From Paraburkholderia kururiensis (GTDB lineage Bacteria; Pseudomonadota; Gammaproteobacteria; Burkholderiales; Burkholderiaceae): DNA of 64,000 nt. The notes below the pieces were generated by a model. It was not told the origin of the DNA. It ran no database searches and worked only from the letters and a program-made list of their open reading frames with translations. Every line of letters begins with the position of its first letter. Position 1 is the stretch's first letter. The position numbers were made by a program, and so were the translations under genes. This document shows, in pieces, positions 53,798-62,737 of the stretch. The stretch covers positions 6,138,001 to 6,202,000 of the forward strand of contig NZ_CP139965.1 of the NCBI RefSeq assembly GCF_034424375.1, given 5' to 3'.

Positions 53798-54162
53798 GCT
53801 GCAAGCTCCCGGCTCAAGTTGTTTGGCATCTTACAACATCACTGACAGGATTTGGGATGTTCGTGACGGTTTTGTGGCTGCGTTCCGGCGCAGCGCGCCG
53901 CCTCGGCATATCGTCGAAAAACGGGGACACGGGTCGCGCCACACCCTGAAAAGGCGCGCAACGACCCTAGGCAACAGATCAGGGTAAGCACCAGGTGTCC
54001 CGCCCTCATGCCGCACGGCTAGACTTGCCAACGTTGTTTTACAACATTGCATTGCCTTCAAAGTCGTCCGATAACCATTTCACTACCCGCTTCAACCCCT
54101 GACGCAGGGCGGACGACAGCGACGAACCACGACGCGGCCCCACCGCCTTTCCGGAGACAGAC
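53798..54162. promoter_or_regulatory. Divergent operator region garD / polygalacturonase
   Basis: The words GTTGT and ACAAC form two inverted-repeat sites: GTTGT-N10-ACAAC at 53818-53837 near garD and GTTGT-TTT-ACAAC at 54033-54045 near the polygalacturonase gene. The nonamer TTACAACAT is shared (53831-53839 and 54039-54047). A GntR-family hexuronate regulator (ExuR/UxuR/GarR type) is a natural candidate, but none is encoded in the window. The rest of the 365 bases shows no gene. Confidence 0.6.
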
Positions 54163-56244
54163 GTGACCCACCCAGCCCGTCATACAGCAGGCGGCCGGCA
54201 CGACAGCGCGTGCCGACAGGCCGACACGCCCGACCCGGCCCGTCGCACCTTCATCGGCTTGACCGGCGCGGCGCTCGGCAGCGCGCTTCTGGGTGCGTGC
54301 GGCGGTTCGAGCGATCCGAGCGCGAAAGTCATCGCCAATGCCCAGGCGGCGACCACGGGCGCAGTCGCGGGCGGCGGCATCCTGCAAGCCGTCGCCGACG
54401 CAGCCGCGCACGGCAGCGATCCGATCTGGGGCCGCGACGGCGCGGCCACGCGCATCGTCGCGTCGCTGCGCGGCATCCGCCGCTCGGCATTCGCCGGTCG
54501 CGAGTTCCACGTCACCGCGTTCGGCGCGCAGCCTTGCACGGTGGTGGCCGCCACGAGTCCCTACACCGATCCCACGAAGTCGCCGCTCACCGATGGCGCC
54601 GACAAAACGCCCGCCCCTGGTTCGTTCGACTCGCGCCCCGCCTTTCTCGCCGCCATCGCCGCGTGCCACGCGGCGGGCGGCGGTCGCGTCGTCGTGCCCT
54701 CGGGCGCCTGGTACTGCGCAGGCCCCATCGTCCTGCAAAGCGGCGTCAACTTTCATCTGAGCCGCAACTGCACGATCTACTTCAGCCCCAACCCGGCCGA
54801 CTACGCGAAAGATGGCCCCGTGGACTGCGGCGCGAACGGCAAGCTCTACTACAGCCGCTGGCAATCGAACGATTGCCTCAACTTCGGCGCGCCCGTCTAC
54901 GCCCACCACTGCCGCAATATCGCGCTGACGGGCGAAGGCGACACCTCGGTGCTCAACGGCCAGGCCATGACGCCGTTCGCCGGCACAGGTAACACGAGCA
55001 CCTGCTGGTGGACCTGGAAAGGATCGAACGGCGCGTATGGATGCATGAATGCATCCACACCCTCGCAGTCGTTTAGTAACCCGAACAATGTAGACCTGCG
55101 CACCGTGGCGCCCGGCATCAGCGATTCGCTCTATGCGCTTCTGACGAGCCCCGTCACGCCCTGGCAGCAGGATCAGAATTATTTGCCCGCGCTTTCCGAA
55201 GCGGGCGTGCCGGTGGAAAAACGCATCTTCGGCCTGGGTCACTATCTGCGCCCCTGCATGGTGGAGTTCATCGGCTGCACCGACGTGCTCATGGAGAACT
55301 ACCGCACCAACGCCACGCCGTTCTGGCAGCACCATCCCACCGCGTGCCGCAACGTCGTGATTCGCGGCGTGACGGCCGACAGCATCGGCCCCAACAACGA
55401 CGGCTTCGACCCGGACGCCTGCACCAACGTGCTGTGTGAAAACGTGACGTTCAACACGGGCGACGACTGCATCGCCATCAAGTCGGGCAAGGATCTGGAC
55501 ACCGAATACGGCCCGGCGCAGGACCACGTCATCCAGAACTGCACGATGAACAGCGGCCACGGCGGCATCACGCTCGGCAGCGAAATGGGCGCCGGCGTGC
55601 AGCGCATCTACGCGCGCAATCTCTCCATGCTGAACCAGAACTGGGAGACGAACCCGCTCAACATCGCCATCCGCATCAAGACGAACATGAATCGCGGCGG
55701 CTACGTGAAAGACTTCTACGTGGACGGCGTGTCGCTGCCCAACGGCGTGAGCCTCACGGGCGGCGGCTACGGCAGCAGCATGCTGCCGGGTAGCCCCATC
55801 AACAGCAGCGTGCCGGTGGGTGTGGTCACGGCGACGGCCGCCAACCCGTCCGCCTCGCAAGGCGGGCTCATCACGTTCGACTGCGACTACCAGCCCTCGA
55901 AGGACGCCATCCGCACGCGGCCCGCGCTCGTGCAGAACGTGCACATCTCGAACGTGAGCGCGTCGAACGTGACGGTGAACGGCAAGACCGGCTCGTGCTT
56001 TCAGGCCATCGTGGCGCAGGGACCGGTGGCGTTCGACTACAACGGCCCTGCTCCCACGCCCACGATCCCGCCCATTTCGGGCGTCACGATCAGTAACTGC
56101 GATTTCGGCACGCCGGTCGCGGCGGGCCCCGCCACGGCAAGCACGCCGGGCCCCATCTACGCGTTCAACGTCAATGCCATCACGCTCGCCAACGTGCTGA
56201 TCGCGGGCACGACGTGGAACACATCCATCGTCGACACACGCTGA
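54163..56244 (+). CDS. Polygalacturonase, GH28, Tat-exported lipoprotein
   Basis: A 693-residue GH28 enzyme. The N-terminus has a twin-arginine motif (ARRTFIGLTG, near residue 28), a hydrophobic stretch and a lipobox-like LLGAC near 45, suggesting export by Tat and lipid anchoring. The right-handed beta-helix contains the catalytic set NNDGFDPDAC, TGDDCIAIKSG, SGHGGITLGSEMG and RIKTN. It would cut polygalacturonate or galacturonides from pectin at the cell surface. The start is GTG 54163 with GGAG six bases upstream. The transporter gene follows in the same direction. Confidence 0.9.
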   Translation: MTHPARHTAGGRHDSACRQADTPDPARRTFIGLTGAALGSALLGACGGSSDPSAKVIANAQAATTGAVAGGGILQAVADAAAHGSDPIWGRDGAATRIVASLRGIRRSAFAGREFHVTAFGAQPCTVVAATSPYTDPTKSPLTDGADKTPAPGSFDSRPAFLAAIAACHAAGGGRVVVPSGAWYCAGPIVLQSGVNFHLSRNCTIYFSPNPADYAKDGPVDCGANGKLYYSRWQSNDCLNFGAPVYAHHCRNIALTGEGDTSVLNGQAMTPFAGTGNTSTCWWTWKGSNGAYGCMNASTPSQSFSNPNNVDLRTVAPGISDSLYALLTSPVTPWQQDQNYLPALSEAGVPVEKRIFGLGHYLRPCMVEFIGCTDVLMENYRTNATPFWQHHPTACRNVVIRGVTADSIGPNNDGFDPDACTNVLCENVTFNTGDDCIAIKSGKDLDTEYGPAQDHVIQNCTMNSGHGGITLGSEMGAGVQRIYARNLSMLNQNWETNPLNIAIRIKTNMNRGGYVKDFYVDGVSLPNGVSLTGGGYGSSMLPGSPINSSVPVGVVTATAANPSASQGGLITFDCDYQPSKDAIRTRPALVQNVHISNVSASNVTVNGKTGSCFQAIVAQGPVAFDYNGPAPTPTIPPISGVTISNCDFGTPVAAGPATASTPGPIYAFNVNAITLANVLIAGTTWNTSIVDTR

Positions 56245-56256
56245 CGCCAACCTTTT

Positions 56257-56284
56257 TCAAGCCGCATCAATCAAGCCGCATCAA
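56257..56284. repeat. Tandem 14-base duplication before exuT-like gene
   Basis: TCAAGCCGCATCAA occurs twice head to tail (56257-56270 and 56271-56284) in the 59-base spacer, just ahead of the CAGGAAAGAG ribosome site. It probably arose by slippage; it shifts the distance between the polygalacturonase stop and the next start. Confidence 0.85.
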
Positions 56285-56303
56285 CTCAGGAAAGAGTCAT
56301 CTC

Positions 56304-57596
56304 ATGAAAGCAGTCAAGGGCATGCGCTGGTGGATGATCAGCCTCGTTACCGTGGGGCTCATCGTCAACTATCTCGCGCGCAATACGTTGTCGGTGTCCG
56401 CAGCCACCATCATGGAACAGCTGCACGTCACCACCCAGCAGTACTCGTATGTCGTGGTGGCCTGGCAGGTGTGCTACGCGCTCGTGCAGCCGGTAGCGGG
56501 CTACGTGCTCGACGCGCTCGGCACGAAGATCGGCTTCGCGATCTTCGCGGCGGCCTGGTCGCTCGCCTGTGCCGCCACGGCGCTCGCCACGGGCTGGCAG
56601 AGCCTCGCGCTCTTTCGCGGCATTCTCGGCGTGGCTGAAGCGGCCGGCATTCCGGGCGGTGTGAAGGCGTCGTCGGAATGGTTTCCGGCGAAGGAACGCT
56701 CGGTTGCGATCGGCTGGTTCAACATCGGCTCGTCGGTGGGCGCGCTGCTGGCGCCGCCGCTCGTCGTGTGGGCCATTCTGCGCGGCAGCTGGGAATGGGC
56801 GTTCGTGATCGTGGGCGTGCTGGGCCTCGTGTGGACCGTGCTGTGGCTTGCGTTCTACAAGCATCCGAAGCAGCAGAAGCGCCTGTCCGCCGCCGAGCGC
56901 GACTACATCGTCTCGGGCCAGGAGGACCAGGGCGGCTCGAACGGCATCGCGAAAAAAGCCAACTGGAAAGAGATCGTGGTCTCGCGCAATTTCTGGTCGA
57001 TTGCGATTCCGCGCTTTCTCTCCGAGCCGGCCTGGCAGACGTTCAACGCCTGGATTCCGCTCTACATGGCCACCGAGCGGCACATGAACCTCAAGGAGAT
57101 CGCGCTCTTCGCGTGGCTGCCGTTCCTCGCCGCCGACCTGGGCTGCGTGCTGGGCGGCTACCTGAGCCCGTTCTTCCACAAGTACTGCAACGTGTCGCTC
57201 TTCACGTCGCGCAAGATGGTGATGGCGTTCGGCTCGCTCTGCATGATCGGGCCGGCCTGCATCGGGCTCGCGGTGAGCCCGTACACGGCCATTGCGCTCT
57301 TCTGCGTAGGCGGGTTTGCGCACCAGACGCTGTCCGGCGCGCTGTATTCGATCACGTCCGACATGTTCGACCGCAATGAAGTGGCCACGGCGACGGGACT
57401 GGGTGGCATGAGCGGCTATCTGGGCGCGACGCTCTTCACGCTGCTGTTCGGCTTCCTCGTGACGCGCATCGGCTATAACCCGCTCTTCGTGCTGCTGGCG
57501 CTGTTCGACATCGTGGGCGCGGTGGTGCTGTGCTTCGTGGCGAAGGAACGCCGCGAAACGGCGCTGCCGGTCGGCCAGCTTCAGACCTCGGCCTGA
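56304..57596 (+). CDS. exuT: MFS transporter, hexuronate (ExuT-like) type
   Basis: A 430-residue major facilitator of the anion:cation symporter (ACS) branch. It starts MRWWMISLVTVGLIVNYLARNTLSVSA, as in ExuT and GudP, and has twelve hydrophobic segments with GVAEAAGIPGGVKASSEWFPAKERS (the ACS signature) near residue 110. In context it would bring in galacturonate released by the polygalacturonase. AGGAAAGAG precedes the ATG. Galactarate or glucarate is an alternative substrate. Confidence 0.86.
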   Translation: MKAVKGMRWWMISLVTVGLIVNYLARNTLSVSAATIMEQLHVTTQQYSYVVVAWQVCYALVQPVAGYVLDALGTKIGFAIFAAAWSLACAATALATGWQSLALFRGILGVAEAAGIPGGVKASSEWFPAKERSVAIGWFNIGSSVGALLAPPLVVWAILRGSWEWAFVIVGVLGLVWTVLWLAFYKHPKQQKRLSAAERDYIVSGQEDQGGSNGIAKKANWKEIVVSRNFWSIAIPRFLSEPAWQTFNAWIPLYMATERHMNLKEIALFAWLPFLAADLGCVLGGYLSPFFHKYCNVSLFTSRKMVMAFGSLCMIGPACIGLAVSPYTAIALFCVGGFAHQTLSGALYSITSDMFDRNEVATATGLGGMSGYLGATLFTLLFGFLVTRIGYNPLFVLLALFDIVGAVVLCFVAKERRETALPVGQLQTSA

Positions 57597-57618
57597 CATC
57601 CAAAAGGGTTTAAGCAGC

Positions 57619-58104
57619 CTAAGCGGCCGGATAAGCCCAGCTTCCCTCCACGTCGATCACCGTCTTCACCGAGTTCGCGAGGAAGCATTCCTCGTGAGCC
57701 CGGTGATGCAGATGCGCGAGCGCTTCGTCGGAGGGCGCTTTCGCACCGTGAAAAACGACGTGCGGCCTGAGCACCACGCGCGTCACCACCTCCTTGCCCG
57801 CCTCGTTCTTCGCCATCGTGCCTTCGGCTTCGTCGCGGTACGACGTGACCGCGTAGCCCTCGCCCGCGGCAATCGAGAGGAACCACAGCATGTGGCAGCT
57901 CGACAGCGCGGCCACGTAGGCTTCTTCCGGATCGACGGCCGCCGGGTCCGAGAAGGGCACACGCACCACGTGGGGCGAACTGGATGCAGGCACCACGGCG
58001 CCGCCGTCGAACGTCCAGTGATGTGCGCGGCTGTAGCGGTTGTCGGTGAACACGCTGCCGTTGCCGCTCCATTCGATCGTGGCCGTGTGCGTGTGGGTTG
58101 CCAT
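57619..58104 (-). CDS. OsmC family peroxidase-like protein
   Basis: A 161-residue OsmC/Ohr-fold protein. The two active-site cysteines are seen in LSSCHMLWFLSIAA near residue 65 and EECFLANSVKT near 140. The N-terminal part has HHWTFDGG and PFSDPAAVDPEEAYV. The Cys pair with flanking Glu is the usual thiol peroxidase site for organic hydroperoxides. AGGAGC precedes the ATG at 58104. It stands on its own strand between the transporter and a dehydrogenase. Confidence 0.9.
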   Translation of the reverse strand: MATHTHTATIEWSGNGSVFTDNRYSRAHHWTFDGGAVVPASSSPHVVRVPFSDPAAVDPEEAYVAALSSCHMLWFLSIAAGEGYAVTSYRDEAEGTMAKNEAGKEVVTRVVLRPHVVFHGAKAPSDEALAHLHHRAHEECFLANSVKTVIDVEGSWAYPAA

Positions 58105-58183
58105 ACGTGCTCCTTTTCTTGTGGCCGACGAAAAAGTCGGTACATCCGCAGCCGTGAGCAGCGGGCCGCGTTTCAAATGCGCT

Positions 58184-59140
58184 TCAAATCGGCGTGAGCA
58201 GCGCTTCGCCTGCGAAGTGCCGCACGGCGTTCGCGATGAAGTTGCGCACGGATGCCGCGATGGCTTCGGGCGAGCGGCCGCCCACGTGGGGCGTCAGCAC
58301 CACGTTCTTCAAGTGCAGCAGCGCGGCGGGCGGCTGCGGCTCGCCTTCGTAGACATCGAGCGCCGCGCCCGCCAACGTGCCCTGCTCCAGCGCCGCGGCC
58401 AGTGCCGCCGTATCCACCACGCTGCCGCGCGACACGTTGACGAGATAGCCCTGCGGCCCGAGCGCCTGCATCACGGCGGCATCGATCATGTGCCGCGTCG
58501 CGGCGCCGCCCGGCGTGGCCACCACGAGAAAGTCGCTCCATTGCGCGAGCGCGGGCACGCTGTCGAAGTAGCGGTACGGCATGCCCTCGCGCGGCTGGCG
58601 GTTGTGATAGCCGACTTCGATACCGAAGCCCTCCGCGCGGCGTGCCACCTTGCGGCCGATGTTGCCGAGCCCCACGATGCCAAGCCGTTTGCCTGACACC
58701 GAAGGCGTGAGCGGCAGCGCATCGCGCCAGATGCCGGCACGGCACGCGGCGTCGAGTTGAACGACGTCGCGCACCGCGGCCAGCAGCAGCGCGAAAGCGT
58801 GGTCGGCCACGCAGTCGTCGTTGGTGCCCGCGCCGTTGACGAGCGTGATGCCGCGCGCGCGGGCATGGTCCAGTGCGATGTTCTCGTAACCGGCGCCCAG
58901 CGCGCTCACGAATTCGAGTGCCGGCATGCGGTCGATCTCGTCCGCCGTGAGTCCCGTGGTGCCGTTGGTCAGCACGGCGCGCACGTGAGCGCCGTGCGAT
59001 TCGATGGCCGCGCTGCGCGCGGCGTTGTCGGGCGCGTAGAGCACGTCGAGCGGAACGGACGAGCGCGTCTCGAACGCGGCGGTGACGTCCGCGAGACTGG
59101 CTTCGGTGAGGGGAATCAGAACCAGCAGGAAAGGCTTCAT
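58184..59140 (-). CDS. D-isomer 2-hydroxyacid dehydrogenase
   Basis: A 318-residue NAD(P)-dependent dehydrogenase. The cofactor fold shows LGIVGLGNIGRKVARRAEGFG near residue 150. The catalytic set is Arg in LVNVSRGSVVDTAAL (near 235), Glu in ALDVYEGEPQPP and His in VLTPHVGGRSPEAI (near 283). Likely substrates are glyoxylate, hydroxypyruvate or 2-ketogluconate. It runs 79 bases ahead of the osmC-like gene in the same direction, with CAGGTC before the ATG. The 262 bases downstream of its start, up to the phospholipase gene, show nothing specific. Confidence 0.9.
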   Translation of the reverse strand: MKPFLLVLIPLTEASLADVTAAFETRSSVPLDVLYAPDNAARSAAIESHGAHVRAVLTNGTTGLTADEIDRMPALEFVSALGAGYENIALDHARARGITLVNGAGTNDDCVADHAFALLLAAVRDVVQLDAACRAGIWRDALPLTPSVSGKRLGIVGLGNIGRKVARRAEGFGIEVGYHNRQPREGMPYRYFDSVPALAQWSDFLVVATPGGAATRHMIDAAVMQALGPQGYLVNVSRGSVVDTAALAAALEQGTLAGAALDVYEGEPQPPAALLHLKNVVLTPHVGGRSPEAIAASVRNFIANAVRHFAGEALLTPI

Positions 59141-59402
59141 GACCTGTTCGGGTGGGCTCGGGTTGGGCGTGTGTCTCTGCGCACGATGAACGCGGCAGCA
59201 CGGAATTGAACGGCGGCACGACGGTGGTAGAACGGCAGTAGAACGCCAGTGCGACGTCAAACAGGCGCCAGTGTAGCAAGTCATTCACGCACCAAACGCA
59301 ACAGGCTTTCGCGCCTCACGACGCGAAAGCCTGCGGATACCACGCTTCAATCAGACCGGCTGAAGCCGCGAACGACGCAACCGGTCCACGTCACGCAAAC
59401 AC

Positions 59403-61418
59403 TCAGAACGGCCACCACCCGTTGCCGCCGCCCGAGCCTTCGTGGCCGTCGTCGCCGTCGCCATGCTGGCGCGGGAACTGGAACGAATCGAACAGATCGC
59501 CCAGCGCCGGCGCGTTGACCGGCACGTACGGATGGGCGGCCATCTGGACCGGGTTCGGCAGGTTGTCGCGGCTACGCTCCGTGATCGGCTTCAGGTGCCA
59601 GTTGCGCTCGATAAACTTCACGATGGACACGTGATCCGAGTACTGGTGCACCACGCGGCCGCCGCGCGAGTACGGCGACACGACGATGAGCGGAATGCGC
59701 GGACCGTCGCCGAAGTAGTCGACCGGCTGGATGTAGCCCGAATCGTAGTAGCCGCCGCCTTCGTCCGTCGTGATGAAGATCGCCGTGGAGGCCCACAGCG
59801 CCGGGTTGCGCTGCACGGCGTCCACGAGCTTGTGCACGAACGCTTCATACAGGCCGAACTTCGACGACTCCGGGTGCCCGTCGAGCAGACCGCCCGGCTT
59901 CACGAACGAGACCGCCGGCAGCGTGCCGTTGGTGATGTCCGAGTAGAGGTCGCTCGTGTCCTGCAGGTGCGCCTTGACGACCGCGGGGTTCGTCATGATC
60001 GCCTTCTCGTACAGGAACGGATTGCAGATGTTGCAGTACACGCTCTTCGAGGGCGAGCTCACGAACGTATTCCAGCCTTCGCCGTAGTACTTCCACGAGA
60101 TGTTCTTCTCGAGCAGCGTGTCGCCGATGGTGCGCACGGGCGACGGCGGAATCGTGAAGGTGCTCGTATTGACCGTACCGTCCCCGTTGTAGCCCGGGTT
60201 GTAGTTGTTCAGCAGGTAATACGTGTTCGGCGCGCACTTCGCATCCGGCTTGTAGGAGAGGCTGTTCAGGTAGTGACGCAGCGTGCCCACGCCCGGTTGA
60301 TGCAGGTCCGAGCAGTTGCTGTAGCTGCCGCCCGAGTAGCCGTCCTGGGTGTACCAGTTGTTGGTGCCGGCCATCGGCAACGGGTTCTCGATCTGGTTGA
60401 CGGGCGGTTTGGCCGGGTTGCCGTTGCTGTCCGTGTAGTAGATCGCGTCGGCCGTGCCGATCATGATGCTGTTCGCGCCCGTGCCGCCCATCACCGGCTG
60501 GTGATAGTTGTCGCTGATCGTGAACTCGCGTGCGAGATGCGTGAAGTACGGCATGTCGCCCGTGTTGGTGTTGTAGTAGCCGAGCGCCGTGGACCCTTCA
60601 TGCGTGGTCTGGTCCGTGAACGGCGTGGGCTGTGCCTTGCCGTTCGCGCCCGCGCCCACCGACGTCTCCACCCAGGCGAACAGGTCCATCCTGCAGCCGC
60701 TGGGGTTGTCGGGCGTGGCGTACGCCGTGCTGCAGTCCGCCTGCTGCCAGTTCTGGTAGAAGCGGTGCACCGGGCTGTTGATGTACTGGTCGTAGTCCGG
60801 GCCCACGCGCGAGATCTGGTACGGACCGTTCGGCAGGTTGAAGGTGTTGGCACCGAAGCGCGTGTCGGGCACGTCCTGGGGCAGGCCGCTTGCGCCCGTG
60901 GTGAGCTTCACCACGTCCTGCGGTTCGAGCACGCTGCCTTCCACGGCCTGCGCGGCCGCGAGCGTCGCGAACGGCGGCGGGTTGGTGTCGCTCGGGGTGC
61001 TGGCGGTGCCGCCCGTGTTGGGCGCGGGCAGCACGGAATACGGTTGCTTGCCGCCGGGCGCCATCTCGAAGAGGTTCGGGTTCGTGGCGCTCGCCGTGTA
61101 TTGCGCGGCGGCGCTGAAATTCGGACCCGGCTGACCGTCGGCCGTGATGATGCCCTTCGTGAGCAGGTTCGAAATGGTCTGGCCGGCGCGCGGCTGGTAC
61201 GCGCCGAACACGTGATCGAACGTGCGGTTTTCACCGACGATCACGATGACGTGCTTGATGGGCGAAGCCGTCTTCAGCGACGGATCCTGGGCCGCCGCGT
61301 TCTGCTGGCTTTCCGCAACGGCGGGCCATACGGCGGATGCCACCGCGAGCGAAACCGCGGCGCACAACAGCGAACCTCGTAACAACGGGCTGCCGACTAC
61401 CTGGGCAAATCGACTCAT
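59403..61418 (-). CDS. Exported phosphoesterase (phospholipase C/acid phosphatase AcpA family)
   Basis: A 671-residue protein of the alkaline-phosphatase-like phosphoesterase family. It has a signal peptide (residues about 1-36, cleavage near AVAESQ), then IKHVIVIVGENRTFDHVFGAY carrying the metal ligands, MGGTGANSIMIGTADA, and FITTDEGGGYYDSG near 560. The C-terminus ends in a Gly/His/Asp-rich tail. It probably releases phosphate from phospholipids or phosphate esters in the periplasm. MSRFAQ at 61418 is chosen because GGAGG lies five bases upstream; longer starts lack a site. Confidence 0.88.
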   Translation of the reverse strand: MSRFAQVVGSPLLRGSLLCAAVSLAVASAVWPAVAESQQNAAAQDPSLKTASPIKHVIVIVGENRTFDHVFGAYQPRAGQTISNLLTKGIITADGQPGPNFSAAAQYTASATNPNLFEMAPGGKQPYSVLPAPNTGGTASTPSDTNPPPFATLAAAQAVEGSVLEPQDVVKLTTGASGLPQDVPDTRFGANTFNLPNGPYQISRVGPDYDQYINSPVHRFYQNWQQADCSTAYATPDNPSGCRMDLFAWVETSVGAGANGKAQPTPFTDQTTHEGSTALGYYNTNTGDMPYFTHLAREFTISDNYHQPVMGGTGANSIMIGTADAIYYTDSNGNPAKPPVNQIENPLPMAGTNNWYTQDGYSGGSYSNCSDLHQPGVGTLRHYLNSLSYKPDAKCAPNTYYLLNNYNPGYNGDGTVNTSTFTIPPSPVRTIGDTLLEKNISWKYYGEGWNTFVSSPSKSVYCNICNPFLYEKAIMTNPAVVKAHLQDTSDLYSDITNGTLPAVSFVKPGGLLDGHPESSKFGLYEAFVHKLVDAVQRNPALWASTAIFITTDEGGGYYDSGYIQPVDYFGDGPRIPLIVVSPYSRGGRVVHQYSDHVSIVKFIERNWHLKPITERSRDNLPNPVQMAAHPYVPVNAPALGDLFDSFQFPRQHGDGDDGHEGSGGGNGWWPF

Positions 61419-61736
61419 TAACGCCTCCATGACGTGATGCACAAAGCACGGGTGATGTGGCGTGTGGAAGGGGGACGGCCGCGTCTTCGCGTGGAGGCGC
61501 GACCTTGTTATGAAGTCTTACGGCGGTAAGAAAGATAAAGATGCGCAGTGAAGATCTCGGGACGGCGATGTGTCGGCTGCGTGTACCGCGGCTGACGGAA
61601 TACTTTCTGTGCGCTTACGTTATGGCCGTTGCGCGCTGTTGCTTCAGGTGGGCAGATGCACGAGCATGCACAGGGCCGCCCGCGCCGCGGGCTTGTCTGA
61701 GAATCCCTGCGAATCGTTCGATGGAGAGGCGAAGCG
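61419..61736. promoter_or_regulatory. Divergent region phosphoesterase / VOC gene
   Basis: These 318 bases contain no supported gene. An inverted repeat, TCTTAC-GGCG-GTAAGA, lies at 61516-61531, roughly 100 bases upstream of the phosphoesterase start, where a regulator could bind. I do not see a clear Pho box. The VOC gene side ends with GGAGAGGCGAAGCG at its ribosome site. Confidence 0.45.
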
Positions 61737-62135
61737 ATGCTTTCACACGTGTTCATCGGCATCACGGACTTCGGACGCGCGTTCGCGTTCTACACCGCGC
61801 TCATGGACGAGCTGGGCCACGTGCTCAAGTTCAGGGAAGACGACGTGCCGTGGGCGGGATGGATGGCAACGGATGCGCCGCGCCCGCTGCTACTGATCGG
61901 CAAACCGTGGAATGGACTGGCCGCGAGCCCCGGCAACGGGCAGATGACGGCGTTTCTCGCGGCCACGCGTGCGACGGTGGACCGCGCACATGCCGCGGCG
62001 CTTGCGCACGGCGGCACCTGCGAAGGGCCGCCCGGCCTCAGGCCGCAGTATCACGCGCATTACTACGGCACCTATTTTCGCGACCCGGACGGCAACAAGC
62101 TCTGCGTGTGCTGTCACGAAGACGGGCGGCCTTGA
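61737..62135 (+). CDS. VOC (glyoxalase/dioxygenase fold) family protein
   Basis: A 132-residue single VOC domain protein: MLSHVFIGITDFGRAFAFYT opens the first beta-alpha-beta unit, and GTYFRDPDGNKLCVCCH closes the second, with Glu/His metal ligand positions partly kept (HVF at the start, DPDGNK at the end). Members include glyoxalase I-like enzymes, bleomycin-resistance proteins and others. The substrate cannot be told. GGAGAGG stands before the ATG. Confidence 0.88.
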   Translation: MLSHVFIGITDFGRAFAFYTALMDELGHVLKFREDDVPWAGWMATDAPRPLLLIGKPWNGLAASPGNGQMTAFLAATRATVDRAHAAALAHGGTCEGPPGLRPQYHAHYYGTYFRDPDGNKLCVCCHEDGRP

Positions 62136-62189
62136 GCGGAACGCCCCGAAGCGAAGCGACCCCGAGCGCCGCCCGGCGCGCTCACCCGA

Positions 62190-62615
62190 TCACTGCTCGC
62201 ACTGCACGTCCTGCTTGCGCACCACGATGATCGCGGGATACGTGCCGTGCTCCAGTTCCACGCGCGCCACGACGGACATCGTCGTGCTGTCGATGTCGTC
62301 GTAGACGCTCACGCGTTCGCGCCGCAGGTTCGTGACGCCGGTGCAGCCCGACGTGCGGCCTTCGTCGGAAACGCGGCATTGCAGCGGGTTGTCCGCGAGG
62401 TAGCGGTATTTGTCGCGGTCCGGCGTGGCGAGGTACTCGCGCATGCTGGCCGCCGCCCCGCCGATACCGCTCACCACGCCGATGGCGCAAGGCGGCTGCG
62501 ATGCGGCGCTGCTGGCGGAGGTCTGGGCTTGCGCGGGCGCGCCGGCGGCAAAGGCCATCGCGATGACCGCCGCGCAGACGACGGCCCTGGAAGAAGATGC
62601 AGCAAAAGCGTTCAT
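62190..62615 (-). CDS. Exported hypothetical protein
   Basis: A 141-residue protein with a signal peptide of about 30 residues (cleavage near AQAQTS). The mature part has four Cys (PPCAIG, LQCRVSD, SGCTGV and QCEQ at the end) and looks like a small beta-rich periplasmic domain. No family is recognised. It is followed on the same strand by nothing in operon distance; the VOC gene converges on it with a 54-base gap. Confidence 0.7.
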   Translation of the reverse strand: MNAFAASSSRAVVCAAVIAMAFAAGAPAQAQTSASSAASQPPCAIGVVSGIGGAAASMREYLATPDRDKYRYLADNPLQCRVSDEGRTSGCTGVTNLRRERVSVYDDIDSTTMSVVARVELEHGTYPAIIVVRKQDVQCEQ

Positions 62616-62737
62616 GGTGCGATAGCGATGGCGGTGGCCGGGATCGAAGTGCTGGATTGTAATGGCATCGTCGCGCCCGGGAACGCGAGCCCGGCAACGC
62701 ACGCGGCAAGCACTGCATCGCGACTTTGCCCGCGCCG

